Of a stretch of DNA of 64,000 bases, positions 35,945 through 47,230 are shown piece by piece (position 1 is the first letter of the stretch; each line of letters begins with the position of its first letter). The translations under genes and the position numbers were made by a program. Where the stretch lies: positions 632,606 through 696,605 of the forward strand of contig SCFE01000021.1 of the NCBI GenBank assembly GCA_004352715.1. The letters run 5' to 3'. Origin of the DNA: Hofstenia miamia (taxonomy: Eukaryota; Xenacoelomorpha; Acoela). Below the pieces are notes generated by a model that worked only from the letters and a program-made list of their open reading frames with translations, had not been told where the DNA came from and ran no database searches.

Positions 35945-36395
35945 ATGATCCTAATGAACCTTGATATGATGAATACAATAACAATAGCCATTAATGGAGT
36001 GATGACAAAAGCAACAATCAATACCAGAGCAGCAACATCTATAATTACTGATGAATGCACTACAAAGTTGGGATTCAAACGAGAAGATATGAAGAGTTGT
36101 AACAAGAGATTAATTAATGCTTCAGGGGATGAGAATTGCGAACACAATGTTTGAACAACCTTTAGTAGTAGTGGATACACATAACAATTCATTGCCATAT
36201 GAAGTTATATTAGGAAATGATTTTTTAACAAAAAATGGTTGTGTCATTAACTATGCAAATAAAACAATAAAGGTAAAAGAAGAGGAGATGGAAATCAAAG
36301 AGGGACAGGAGAAGCAGAAAACAGTTACATTTCAACTGCAAGAAGACATCCACATACAGCTGCATCAGTGGAAAATGCAGACAATTGAGACATAA
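35945..36395 (+). pseudogene. Element A aspartic protease, broken
   Basis: Retropepsin-type protease region. 35945-36154 holds the strand around the active site, but the expected D(T/S)GA is NTRA here, so the catalytic aspartate is gone. A frameshift near 36120-36150 leads to 36117-36395 with the ILGNDFL motif of the second half (about 36207) and a Lys/Glu-rich tail. Element B has the same arrangement with NTEP at the active site and ILGNDFL. Confidence 0.75.
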
Positions 36396-36450
36396 GACAC
36401 TATAACAGCCAATATAATGCTATATGACAACAAATACCAAATGAGTTTCA

Positions 36451-37515
36451 ATGCTGTCTAGCATCTGCACAATAAAACATGGAAAAGGAATGATACCAAT
36501 TCTCAATGCTATGAACTGGAATGTGAACCTGAAAAGATCTCAGATAAGAATATACAGAAAATACATCAAAACTAACATTAAACTCATCTGGAAGGCAATG
36601 GAAGACAATGATGGAGTGAGTAATTTGCATGGTCAATTCATGGACTTGCAAAGGAAAGTGGATAGTACTCCACATGGCCGACTCAAGGGTGAGTGGACAA
36701 ACACCATCAAAGTCGCAAGTACTCCCAAAAGCCAACTCAAGGGTGTTGGGATGAAAGCAGAAGAAGAAGACACATACAGGATACCTGAAATAAACAACGA
36801 GGACTATCAACATCTAGAAGAATGGGAGATCATGCAATTAAGAACACTTCTAGAGAAACACAAACATATATTCAACTACAGAGAGATAAGTGTAGGTCAG
36901 GCAGGAGGTGAGAAGCACAAAATTGTCACAACAACAGACAAACTGATCAAACTACCAGTTAGAAGGGTGCCTGAGCAGCTGAAAGAAGAATACAATCGCA
37001 TATTAGAAGAATTAATTGACAACAAAATCATTTGGCCAAGTGAGAGCCCATATGCAGCACCAACCATGTTTGTAAAGCAGGGAAACAAGTACCATCTATG
37101 TATTGATTTTTGCAAATTAAATGAGGTGACAAAAAAGGATTTGTACCCCCTACTGCAGATAGAGGACATGCTCTATGAAGCTAGTAAACATAAATATTTT
37201 ACAACATTGGATTTATGCAAGGCCTACTGGCAGGTGAAGATGGAAGAAGACAACATCAAGAAGACAGCATTCATAACCCCATATGGGCTGTACAAATGGA
37301 TATATATGGCGTTCGGACTCTGTAATGCACCAGCAACATTTCAGAGGTATATAATGAAGGTACTGAAGAACAAGACACATAGAATGGAAGAGGGAGTCAA
37401 CGCCTACATAGATGACATCATAGTTACAAGTGATACAGTCCAAGAACACCTGGAAAAATTGGAGAGGACATTAACGATTCTAGAAAACATGAGACCTCAA
37501 ATTAATGGAAATTAG
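36451..37515 (+). pseudogene. Element A reverse transcriptase
   Basis: One open frame of 354 codons. A poorly conserved linker (36451-36830) is followed by a Ty3/gypsy RT: RRVPEQLKEEYNRILEELI (about 36962), ESPYAAPTMFVKQGN (37045), the catalytic-Asp block FTTLDLCKAYWQV (37197), FGLCNAPATFQRYI (37312), and YIDD at 37405-37416, all with the expected catalytic aspartates. A TAG at 37513-37515, within the region between the fingers/palm and RNase H, ends the frame. Homologous residues continue after it. Confidence 0.9.
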
Positions 37516-38110
37516 TGTGACATCCTGAAAGAGAAAATAGTGTTCCTTGGAAGAACAATAGAGAAGGGCAGAATATGCATGAAGGACAATGCCAGAGAAA
37601 TGATCTGAAAAACAGAAAAACTGAACAACAAAAAAGATATATAGAGAATTATGGGATTTTTCAATTATTATGGAACCTTTATTCCAAATATAGCTGGCAA
37701 GACGGTGAAGATGACCCAATTAATGAGGAAGTTGGTACCATTTGAATGGACCTGGCAAGAGCAGGAGGAATTGGACAACATCAAAGAAGAACTCGCGAAA
37801 TTACCCTCCCTCAACACAAAAGATTACAATGAGAAATTCATACTAGATTGCAACACAAGCAAGGTAGCAATTGGAGCAACTTTGGGACAAACAAGGAACG
37901 GAAAAGAAGTACCCATTCAGTTCTTCAGCCATAAGCTGAGGGCAAGTGAAGAGTACTACGGATCCACCAAGGTAGAAATGCGAGCATCAAGAAATTTCAA
38001 CACTTCCTTATTGGAAGAGAATTTAGAGTGTGAACAGACAACAGTGGATTGGCCTTGCTAAAGAAGTTCTCAGGAGACAAGTCAGGAATAGTATCTAGAT
38101 GGATTGAATA
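37516..38110 (+). pseudogene. Element A RNase H, broken
   Basis: After stops near 37606 and 37641, the frame 37651-38061 encodes the connection and RNase H: GFFNYYGTFIP (37654), FEWTWQEQEELDNIK (37741), FILDCNTSKVAIGATLGQ (37837, first RNase H aspartate), IQFFSHKLRASEEYYGSTKVEM (37915, catalytic Glu). A frameshift near 38000-38045 moves the last part (LLKKFSG..SRWIEYLNEF) into the integrase frame. Confidence 0.85.
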
Positions 38111-39475
38111 CCTAAATGAATTCACATTTATAATTGAACATAGGAAGGGCACATTACATAATAATGCGGACTTCTGGACATCACTTCCAGAATACCAGAG
38201 AGATGCAGCAAAAACAGACTGAGAGAAGAAGCAGTTCCAGTTCCTACCACACACTGAATATGAAGGACTACCAGAGATAAATGTGGATAAAAAAGGTCAA
38301 GCAGTACTACCAATACTGATAAGCAAAGAGATAACAGAACAAGAGATAGTGGACAAACAAAAAGATGACATAATCCTAGGCGAGATTATAAAGAAAATCA
38401 GGGAGCCTCAGACCACACTATCTAAAATAACAGCAGGATACTATGAACACTACAAATGGAAGATCAACAGGAATGGACTACTATACATTGAAGCTGGGAA
38501 TAACCAAATCGTGATACCCGACTACTTCAAAAGAGAATTGATACAGAAGATACATGAGAAGGGTCACCTGGGGATAACACAGACAGAGAAAACATTCAAC
38601 ACATGATTCATAAAGACAGCCATCAGGAAAGTCATGGAAGACATTATCAATAAGTGTACAACATGCCTCCTCAACAACAAACAGCACTTCCCAACACAAT
38701 GAGCACTGCTAGAAAAAATCATTGCAACTCAACCTAATGAAATAGTCCATATAGACTTGGAGATGTTATCAAAAGATGCAGAAGGCTATCAGTACCTAAT
38801 AGTAATGGTAGATAACTTTACCAAATATGTGAGGATGGTCCTGATGTGAAATACCACGGCAGATACCACAGCTGAGATAGTCTTAAAAGAATGGATATTG
38901 AGATTGGGACCAATGGAAATGATCATAACAGATAAGAGGCCTCAATTTGAAAGTGGACTTTTCCAAGAAATGGCGAAGCTCCTAGAAATCACAAGTGAAT
39001 GAACAACTGTGTATCATCTGCAGGCTAATGGAGCAGTAGAACAACTAAATCAAACACTAATCAAGCTAATCAGAGTAGCAACAACACAGATAGAAGGAAG
39101 CAGATGGAGAGAGGTTATCAAAATGATCAAATACTATTACAACACCTGAGTACATGCAACAACTGGAGTATCACCATTCAAGGCTATGTTTAGAAGAGAA
39201 GCAGCAACCCCACTTTTGATGCAGTACACCAACTACAGTGGAAAATTGGACAACACATATGTACAACAACTAAAAAACCAGATTAGAGGAATTTACGAAA
39301 CAATGTGTCACAATATAAAGAAGTCGGCAGTGAGACAGCAATGCAATTATAATAAGAAAATCTATGGTCACGCACACAAGGTAGGATATAAAGTATATGC
39401 GTTCACACCAATTAAACTCACAGACACAAACCAAGTCTGGAAGTTGAAAACAGTATGGTCCTGCCCCACATGATA
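38045..39475 (+). pseudogene. Element A integrase with six in-frame TGAs
   Basis: The frame from about 38045 to 39473 covers the end of RNase H, the HHCC finger (H..KGHLGITQTEKT..CTTC, 38545-38670) and the catalytic core, with aspartates in HIDLEML (about 38752) and IITDKRPQFE (about 38932) and the glutamate in GAVEQLN (about 39031). A C-terminal region follows, with TDTNQVWKLKTVW before the frame breaks. Its only interruptions are TGA codons at 38220, 38604, 38700, 38847, 39000 and 39147; there is no TAA or TAG. 38764-39493 is repeated exactly at 39495-40224. Confidence 0.85.
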
Positions 39476-39494
39476 ACACAAACACTACTGAACN

Positions 39495-40224
39495 GTTATC
39501 AAAAGATGCAGAAGGCTATCAGTACCTAATAGTAATGGTAGATAACTTTACCAAATATGTGAGGATGGTCCTGATGTGAAATACCACGGCAGATACCACA
39601 GCTGAGATAGTCTTAAAAGAATGGATATTGAGATTGGGACCAATGGAAATGATCATAACAGATAAGAGGCCTCAATTTGAAAGTGGACTTTTCCAAGAAA
39701 TGGCGAAGCTCCTAGAAATCACAAGTGAATGAACAACTGTGTATCATCTGCAGGCTAATGGAGCAGTAGAACAACTAAATCAAACACTAATCAAGCTAAT
39801 CAGAGTAGCAACAACACAGATAGAAGGAAGCAGATGGAGAGAGGTTATCAAAATGATCAAATACTATTACAACACCTGAGTACATGCAACAACTGGAGTA
39901 TCACCATTCAAGGCTATGTTTAGAAGAGAAGCAGCAACCCCACTTTTGATGCAGTACACCAACTACAGTGGAAAATTGGACAACACATATGTACAACAAC
40001 TAAAAAACCAGATTAGAGGAATTTACGAAACAATGTGTCACAATATAAAGAAGTCGGCAGTGAGACAGCAATGCAATTATAATAAGAAAATCTATGGTCA
40101 CGCACACAAGGTAGGATATAAAGTATATGCGTTCACACCAATTAAACTCACAGACACAAACCAAGTCTGGAAGTTGAAAACAGTATGGTCCTGCCCCACA
40201 TGATAACACAAACACTACTGAACA
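39495..40224 (+). repeat. Second copy of the integrase segment (likely assembly duplicate)
   Basis: Appears identical to 38764-39493, separated by a single N at 39494. A third, shorter copy (40745-41199 against 39943-40400) precedes the N at 41202. Confidence 0.85.
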
Positions 40225-40744
40225 ATGAATATATGCTAGACAATAATAGACTATTACATTTTAAAACCTGAAGAGAGCAACAGCAGACATTGAAGAAATG
40301 GAAATAGATGACAATGCTGAATTCAAAATATGCCGAATTAATGGCAATGAAATTATATACAATATGTATGATTTAGACAGCTTACATGAAGAAGAATTCA
40401 ACGATGAGTACACAGCAGATATCAGAGATGATGATTCAAGCCGAAGAGTGCTGCCCCAGAGGACAGTGAGAAATAAACCTATATATGACCCTGAAACATG
40501 GGATATAATTTTATTAACTGCATTTAGGAAATTAGAAGAAAATGATGCACCCCTGATGAAAAAGAGAGTGCTCAGAACCCAACAACCAGAGGAGCTCTCA
40601 ACAATGAACAGGAGAAGGAGAGTGTGAAGAAGTTCTCAAACCAGACGTTGAATCAAAGGCAGAAGGGACGAGAACAAGGAACCAATGAATAGATGACGTA
40701 GAGTGAGAAGGCGTCCTAGTAGTCCTCAAGGCATATTCAAGGGC
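40225..40744 (+). pseudogene. Element A integrase C-terminal tail
   Basis: 40298-40627 (109 codons) is an acidic-then-basic segment ending the integrase polyprotein. VLPQRTVRNKPIYDPETWDI corresponds to ILPRCRVRDQEYLEDLNTQDW on the minus strand of element B (about 47830-47760), so it is a conserved tail and not a random frame. No chromodomain is visible. 41090-41199 repeats its beginning. Confidence 0.6.
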
Positions 40745-41201
40745 AGTACACCAACTACAGTGGAAAATTGGACAACACATATGTACAACAACTAAAAAAC
40801 CAGATTAGAGGAATTTACGAAACAATGTGTCACAATATAAAGAAGTCGGCAGTGAGACAGCAATGCAATTATAATAAGAAAATCTATGGTCACGCACACA
40901 AGGTAGGATATAAAGTATATGCGTTCACACCAATTAAACTCACAGACACAAACCAAGTCTGGAAGTTGAAAACAGTATGGTCCTGCCCCACATGATAACA
41001 CAAACACTACTGAACAATGAATATATGCTAGACAATAATAGACTATTACATTTTAAAACCTGAAGAGAGCAACAGCAGACATTGAAGAAATGGAAATAGA
41101 TGACAATGCTGAATTCAAAATATGCCGAATTAATGGCAATGAAATTATATACAATATGTATGATTTAGACAGCTTACATGAAGAAGAATTCGACAATGAG
41201 T
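40745..41201 (+). repeat. Third copy of integrase end and tail start
   Basis: Same as 39943-40400 except at its end (gacaatgag instead of aacgatgag), truncated by the N at 41202. Probably an alternative haplotype or overlapping contig end. Confidence 0.7.
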
Positions 41202-41575
41202 NCTGCACCATTGATTCAAGGGCACACAGAAAACTGGTGCGCAGCACAACTTTCCCTCCCAGAGTCCATGATGCTGATTCAAGGGCAGTGAGACATGAAG
41301 AGTTCCAGGGGAAGGTGTAAGTGGTGGAAGAACCATGGAGATATGAAAGCAATTCAAGGCTGACGTCATCTCATTTGGAACAACAGCTGCTCAAGTACCA
41401 ATAGGAGTACCTGTGAGCTGATTCAAGGGCAAATCAGTAGAAAATATTAGCACCAATTCACAGCCCTCAGACTGTGAACTGAGCACCAGTTAGCAACCAT
41501 TAAGGATGACCCAGCTACATGCCTCCTCAGAAACAACTTCAGAATGAACCATAAGATCAAAAGAGATAAAAACAA
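41202..41575 (+). other. Spacer between integrase tail and ORF3
   Basis: About 370 bp after a single N. Frames are open in short stretches only. Contains gattcaagggca three times (41212, 41276, 41419), a short direct repeat also seen in element C as the complement near 55728. Confidence 0.4.
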
Positions 41576-44278
41576 ATGTCGAAGATTGATGAAGAAACCT
41601 TACACCCTTACTTTATGGGAACATCAAAGATGTGTTATAATGCATTTGCAAAGTTATCCTTGGAAACAAAGACTCACATATGAAAAGTAGTGAGAATCAA
41701 AGGGAAGTATCTACCAATTGTGCTCAATGCAAACAATAGACCAAAAGTAAATGTCATCATAAATTATCCACAAGAGATGAATGAAATGTTAGAAAGGGAA
41801 TACATGCACAGTACAGTTCATGTTGTATTTGATGATGCATTCACATTAGATGCAACACAAGCAAAGATAAAATCGCAGCAATACCAGAGATAAACATGGA
41901 CAAAGAAAATCTCACGATTATACATATATTAAAACAAAAAGAATATACAAAAACCTTAGAAAAGAAGATGCATGCAGGTTAGGCGAGAATATCTTCCCAT
42001 GGGAGAGAACACTGAAAACCACAATGATCCCAGAGCTAATATGATTTGATCTACAGATAGATTACTGGGCACAGATTTACAGAATTATGGTAGATCCATG
42101 CATTGTGATTAACCTCTACAGGCAGACGAAAACAATAGAACTAACAACAGACATAGATGGAATAGAAAAAGCCAATACATTATTCATAAAGTGTAGTCTG
42201 ACACAAATACAAGAGCACTTACAACAAATCCAAATGATTTGGAAGAATATGAAGTTGCAACAGAAAGTAGAGGAAGGTTGGCCAGAAATAAAGATCGATG
42301 CACCTTCATGGAAGTTTCATAAATCAGTAGAAATGGTGTTGACAGAGATAAATAGAGCCTATGAATTGAATACGAAAAAAGACTTCAAACAATTATTATT
42401 CAAAGAAAAGAATGCACTGGAAATATGCTATAGAAAGATGGCATGGATACTAGCAATACTCAGAGCAGAAGACATTGAGATAAAACTCCCAATCTTGCAA
42501 CACACCCGCCACAAACTAGTGAAGGCAAAGAAATATGAAATAGCAATAGCCCCAATAAACACGCAAACAAAGAATTGGCTACTAAAAGGTCACACTGGGA
42601 AACTAGAGTCACCAAATCAATCAGAAAAGCCAGTGCAAACAATAGAAAAGATGCTGAGCAGAACAATAATGAATGAAAATCCACTAGGGAAAATGTCAGT
42701 ATTAAGCATTTCATATAAGACAGGGATATGCCCTAGCAAAATCACAATATTCAACAAGCCCATGAGAAAGTATATGTGGGGAACAACATCTGAAACACGG
42801 ATAAAGCAACTCCAAAACCAACCATGGCTAATGACAAAGAAAATTATCAAAAGGAAACTTGCAAGCACAGCTGAAATCAGGAGAATGCTAACACAGAAGA
42901 ATGTGCAGAGAACCCTTGATCGTGAAATGGAACGCTATGAAAGAGATAGTTCATGGTGCACATTTACTAAGATCATTTGAAGCATGGAGATGATGAAATG
43001 AGGGGGCATAACGGAACCAGTAGAAGTGTGTGAAATGGTTACAAAATCCCAAGCAGAAATGCTAGGGGAGGAACAACTACTTACATCGTCTAGACTACTA
43101 TTATCACCCAAAACACAACAAACCATTGACAGGATAAATATTGAGAAATGGGGAGAGATCAGTCCAGCCAAAACAATAGAATGGATTGATACTGATGATG
43201 AATGGTTTCTGGTTGAAATCAAAATTACAAAAGAAGCTAGAGATATAAAGGAAAGAAATTTCCAGAGTATCAGAGAACAACAAACAGTTGCAACAATGAA
43301 ATTGATGTTTACCAAAGCATTCACATGAACAGAATTAGAGGAGCTACTAAAACCATATAATCAATTGGCTATAGATGTTGAATGCATTACTTCAAGAGTG
43401 GAAATCAAGGAAGAGATACAATTGAAATTGAGCCGGAGGGGATTAACACAAGCTTTCTGGGATACAATTTCAGAAGCTAAAATGAACTACCTTGCCACAA
43501 TAGGCCTAGCTACAGCATCAACAACGGAAGGTTTGTACCCACACATAGAAAGAGAAATAGAAACAAAAATCCTGATATGCACACCCACCAGAAGCTGTTG
43601 CAATACCAATGGTCCTCCCACGATGGAGATTACTGAAAGAGGCTAAGGTGGTGAAGACATTCCTTCATGAGTATAAGTCATATGTAAATATGGAAAGAAA
43701 AGTGAAAGCCATGATAGTATGATGACTATAAAAAGTCGAAAGAATTCATGCTATGAAATGATAACAAAGAAAGGGTCTATATTGAAGGCACAATAATGCC
43801 AGATCAGCTGTACACCAAAGGAAGACCCATCAATATACAATTGCAAGATCTCAGGAAGGAAATAGAGGAACGGAACCCAAGAGCAATAATGCTATTTTCC
43901 AGAGTAAATGACATAGTTTGGACAGACATCTTGGAAAGGAAATACTGCTATTACGATGTCATGAAGCAGGTAGAAATCGTCACAATGATGTGGATCAATA
44001 AAAATGATCCTAATAATATAATAGAGAAAGAGTTAAGGGACAACATCAGTTTCTTTTACAAGGACGTGGAAAATACTCAGAGTCTACAGAAAGTCTTCAT
44101 GTTTTTCTACCCTGAAAACCAAATCAGAGAAGATCTAGCACACATGAGCAGAGCTTATTCACAAATGACACTCATGATCAGCATTAAGGGAATACAATTA
44201 TATCACAAATACTATGACATCTTTTTACAGAAAATCAACAAATTAAGAGAAATAATGCAGATAGCAGAAGATATTTGA
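41576..44278 (+). pseudogene. Element A ORF3: long accessory gene downstream of integrase
   Basis: Same-strand coding sequence of about 2.7 kb. ATG at 41576; TGA at 41681; conserved block NRPKVNVII...HVVFDDAFTLD (41729-41860); a deletion of about 100 bp near 41970 relative to element C; one frame from 42087 to 43646 interrupted only by TGA at 42978, 42999 and 43326; a frameshift near 43600; then the C-terminal block IEGTIM..KGRPINIQLQDL to 44278. Residues are mostly helical, Lys/Glu-rich, with no signal peptide, hydrophobic membrane segment or glycosylation pattern, so it does not look like an envelope. No known domain is recognised. Homologues are in C (near-identical), B and H (diverged). 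Function unknown. Confidence 0.7.
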
Positions 44279-44468
44279 GAAGAATGGTTCCTGAAATATG
44301 CCAACATTGTAACAAAAGAAGGAGAGGCAGTTCTTAAAATGACAAAGCAAATGGAATTCGAGAAAACAACATGGGCTGACCAGCAGGCAGAAATGATAAT
44401 TTGGAAGGTGGATACTTTAGTGCATGGAGAATGAGCTGTGCTGAAAATAATGCAAGCTGAGTGTGGCG
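44279..44468 (+). other. Short untranslated stretch before the 3' LTR of element A
   Basis: 190 bp. The gctgaaaataatgcaagctgag segment before the LTR also precedes the 3' LTR at 12402. No clean polypurine tract. Confidence 0.45.
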
Positions 44469-45973
44469 TGTAGCATTATCCAAATGAAATCATAAATAAG
44501 TTGCAAACATCACAAGAAGAGACTAAGATCAAAAAGAAGTTGATTAAAAATATTGTAATTAAATCAATTAGTGCTATTTCAGATTTATTTGTAATATGCA
44601 ACCAAGAAACAATATGTGTCAAAAAAGAGATATTTGTGTATGTTGATAAAAATACTTTTTGACTAAATGACACTTTCATTATTTTTAGCCGCCATCTTGG
44701 CAGAAAGTTTAAATTTGAATCAACAGGTACTTCTTTTGGAAATACTATAAATAGATTAAAAACCCTGTAAGAAGTTGATAAAGAATTTTATTCAGAATTC
44801 TTATTTTGTTTCATATTAACAGTTTGATTATTTAGTACGATGTCGAGCTAATTGAGTGGTGTTTAGTAGTGGTCTGGATACATCACAGGGAACGATTCTA
44901 GGGTCTCTGTGCCAGATCACGAAAGTGCACATATGTTAGGTGTAGGGGTTTTCTCTTGATTAGCTGACTAGCATTTCACTTCTACATGTATTAAATAATT
45001 AATTGTCAGCAAACAGTTGGATTACCNNNNNNNNNNNNNNNNNNNNNNNNNNNNNNNNNNNNNNNNNNNNNNNNNNNNNNNNNNNNNNNNNNNNNNNNNN
45101 NNNNNNNNNNNNNNNNNNNNNNNNNNNNNNNNNNNNNNNNNNNNNNNNNNNNNNNNNNNNNNNNNNNNNNNNNNNNNNNNNNNNNNNNNNNNNNNNNNNN
45201 NNNNNNNNNNNNNNNNNNNNNNNNNNNNNNNNNNNNNNNNNNNNNNNNNNNNNNNNNNNNNNNNNNNNNNNNNNNNNNNNNNNNNNNNNNNNNNNNNNNN
45301 NNNNNNNNNNNNNNNNNNNNNNNNNNNNNNNNNNNNNNNNNNNNNNNNNNNNNNNNNNNNNNNNNNNNNNNNNNNNNNNNNNNNNNNNNNNNNNNNNNNN
45401 NNNNNNNNNNNNNNNNNNNNNNNNNNNNNNNNNNNNNNNNNNNNNNNNNNNNNNNNNNNNNNNNNNNNNNNNNNNNNNNNNNNNNNNNNNNNNNNNNNNN
45501 NNNNNNNNNNNNNNNNNNNNNNNNNNNNNNNNNNNNNNNNNNNNNNNNNNNNNNNNNNNNNNNNNNNNNNNNNNNNNNNNNNNNNNNNNNNNNNNNNNNN
45601 NNNNNNNNNNNNNNNNNNNNNNNNNNNNNNNNNGGTGAAACTGGATGTGGAGATCCGCTTCAGGCAGATGCCCATCAGAAGATTGTTATAGAGATTACCA
45701 CATGGCTTCATCACCTAAAAAGTGAGCAGTTAATTCTAGGTTACATAAGTTAACAAAAGAATTTGTATTAAATAATTAATTGTCAGCAAACAGTTGGATG
45801 ACCAAACTCTAGGAATTATATTAATATTGTTTTAGATCCAAATTAGNTACATAAGTTAACAAAAGAATTTAGTCAAGCAGTAACAACAAGTAAATCCTTA
45901 CCCACAATAACACAGCTAACTTTATAAAGTAACAGTAGATAAACAGTGATAATGCCTGGTAGAGGATATTACA
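44469..45973 (+). repeat. 3' LTR of element A
   Basis: TGTAGCATTATCC...GGTAGAGGATATTACA, with a 607-N gap and a single N at 45847 beside a duplicated tacataagttaacaaaagaa segment. Close to the 5' LTR but with scattered differences. Confidence 0.8.
45027..45633. other. Assembly gap of 607 Ns
   Basis: N run in the 3' LTR of element A. Confidence 1.
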
Positions 45974-45977
45974 ATAT
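45974..45977. repeat. Target-site duplication of element A (right)
   Basis: ATAT, matching 32811-32814. Confidence 0.6.
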
Positions 45978-47230
45978 TTTAGTGATTGACTAATTCCAGA
46001 AATTGCTGGGTGGAGCTGGGTTTGCAGCAAATTGGAAAGTTAGTACAGAGTGGTGCATATTCTGATTTGATGGAAGGAAACTTGGTCTCCAAAGTTGCAG
46101 CCCATATGTACTTCCTTAATATCTTAGAAAAGATGTTTAAGTCAGTGAATGTGACACCAAGACAGTTTACAATCATCTGAGGCAGAAGGTGGCCAACTGG
46201 GCTGCAGGCTCTGATGAGTCTGGCATAATACCTCTCAAAGCTTTCCATCACTTTCTTTGTTTTCCATGGAGATGATGGTAGGGAGCATGAGTGCAGGAGC
46301 CAATTTTTTATCTTCCAGGCAGCCAGACATATGGTGATCTTGTGCATGCATTTTCTGGCTAACTGTTCTCTTGTGCTACAATCAAGAGGTAGCTGTAATT
46401 GTGGGTCTTGTGTTAGAAAAATAGCTAAGACCCAGACTGCTCCACACAACTGGATAGGTGGCGCAAATTTTTCTGCAAAAAGCTTTTCAGCGTAATTTTG
46501 CCAATCCTGTGAGGTTTATGAAATGCATAATTCCATGAGGAGGCACTCAACAGATGGGAATACTGAGAGATTGGGCTGTGGATATTAATAGTGGGCCAAA
46601 CAGACTCAGGGTTTCTATCTGCCTTTAAACTGATGTGCATGACAGTGACTAATGGAAGGCTCAGCTAGTTGATGTTGATAGATTCTAGCATTTGCACATG
46701 AATAGTTGGGTAACTGAAAAGATACCTGACTGATACATGCTGGTGGGATGATAGTAGTCAGTGTGGAGAATTGTGAAATTTTCCATCCTGAAGTGGAGGC
46801 TCTCAACTGGGTCAGGGATATCATCTTGGTATTCCTCCTTGAGAAACATTGCTAGCCTGATGTGCTCAACCTTTGCCAATGTAGAGGCAATTTCAATCTT
46901 CTCCATTATTCTTGGGTGGTTCACTTCACTGACATAGAAAAAGTAAATAACTAGAAGGTTGTCAAAATCGATGTTTACACACTCAAACTTCTTGATCTCC
47001 TTCTTACTTTTCAAAAATTGACAAAGATGAGTAAGATTAAAGTCCTCATCAAACATAGTGTGGACCATATTGTGCCAATATGGCCTCTTAAGCCCACCAT
47101 GCATCTTGGAATCATAACAGATAATAGTGTTAACCTTAGGCCTATGCTCAGCATCAATAATGAATAGGATTAAGTCTATGGAACAACTGAGTGACTTACT
47201 GTTGAAGGCCCACTGTAACTTGTTTTTCAT
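45978..47230 (-). pseudogene. Element B ORF3, N-terminal and middle parts
   Basis: 46685-47230 encodes LFIIDAEHRPKVNTIICY...VHTMFDEDFNL followed by a segment with EDIP-type ending (EEYQDDIPD). These align with the N-terminal part of ORF3 in elements A and C (NANNRPKVNVIINY...VHVVFDDAFTL and MQEDIPE). 46425-46640 and 45979-46449 align with the middle part (WPEIKIDAPSW and KYIWAATLETK against KYMWGTTSETR). Two unrelated-looking copies thus share the same accessory gene in the same order. Function unknown. Confidence 0.65.

Larger units (their letters stand above)
32815..45973 (+). mobile_element. Element A: full-length Ty3/gypsy retrotransposon, about 13.2 kb
   Basis: Both LTRs (32815-34079 and 44469-45973; TGTAGCAT..ATCC to GGTAGAGGATATTACA), a primer-binding position directly after the 5' LTR, gag, protease, RT, RNase H and integrase in the Ty3/gypsy order (RT before integrase), an integrase tail, and then about 2.7 kb of further same-strand coding sequence (ORF3) before the 3' LTR. 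It is flanked by a 4-bp duplication ATAT. The size is inflated by internal duplications beside single Ns (39494, 41202) and by two N runs inside the LTRs. Even allowing for that, it is far longer than a usual 5-6 kb gypsy element. All genes carry stops or frameshifts. It lies inside element B. Confidence 0.85.

Noticed and set aside
38045-39475. A variant genetic code with TGA as a sense codon
   Set aside because: The host exons at 198-5068 show no in-frame TGA, other stop types (TAG at 37513, TAA and TAG in B) also occur in the elements, and CGA decay explains the TGA bias more simply. Kept only as an alternative in the findings.
36448-43324. Opposite-strand frames inside element A (for example 36448-36813, 37213-37449, 42460-42714, 42935-43324)
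   Set aside because: Shadows of the sense coding sequence; the same pattern appears mirrored in element C (53591-53980, 54047-54455).
41576-44278. ORF3 as an envelope gene
   Set aside because: No signal peptide, fusion-peptide-like segment or membrane anchor is visible in any copy.
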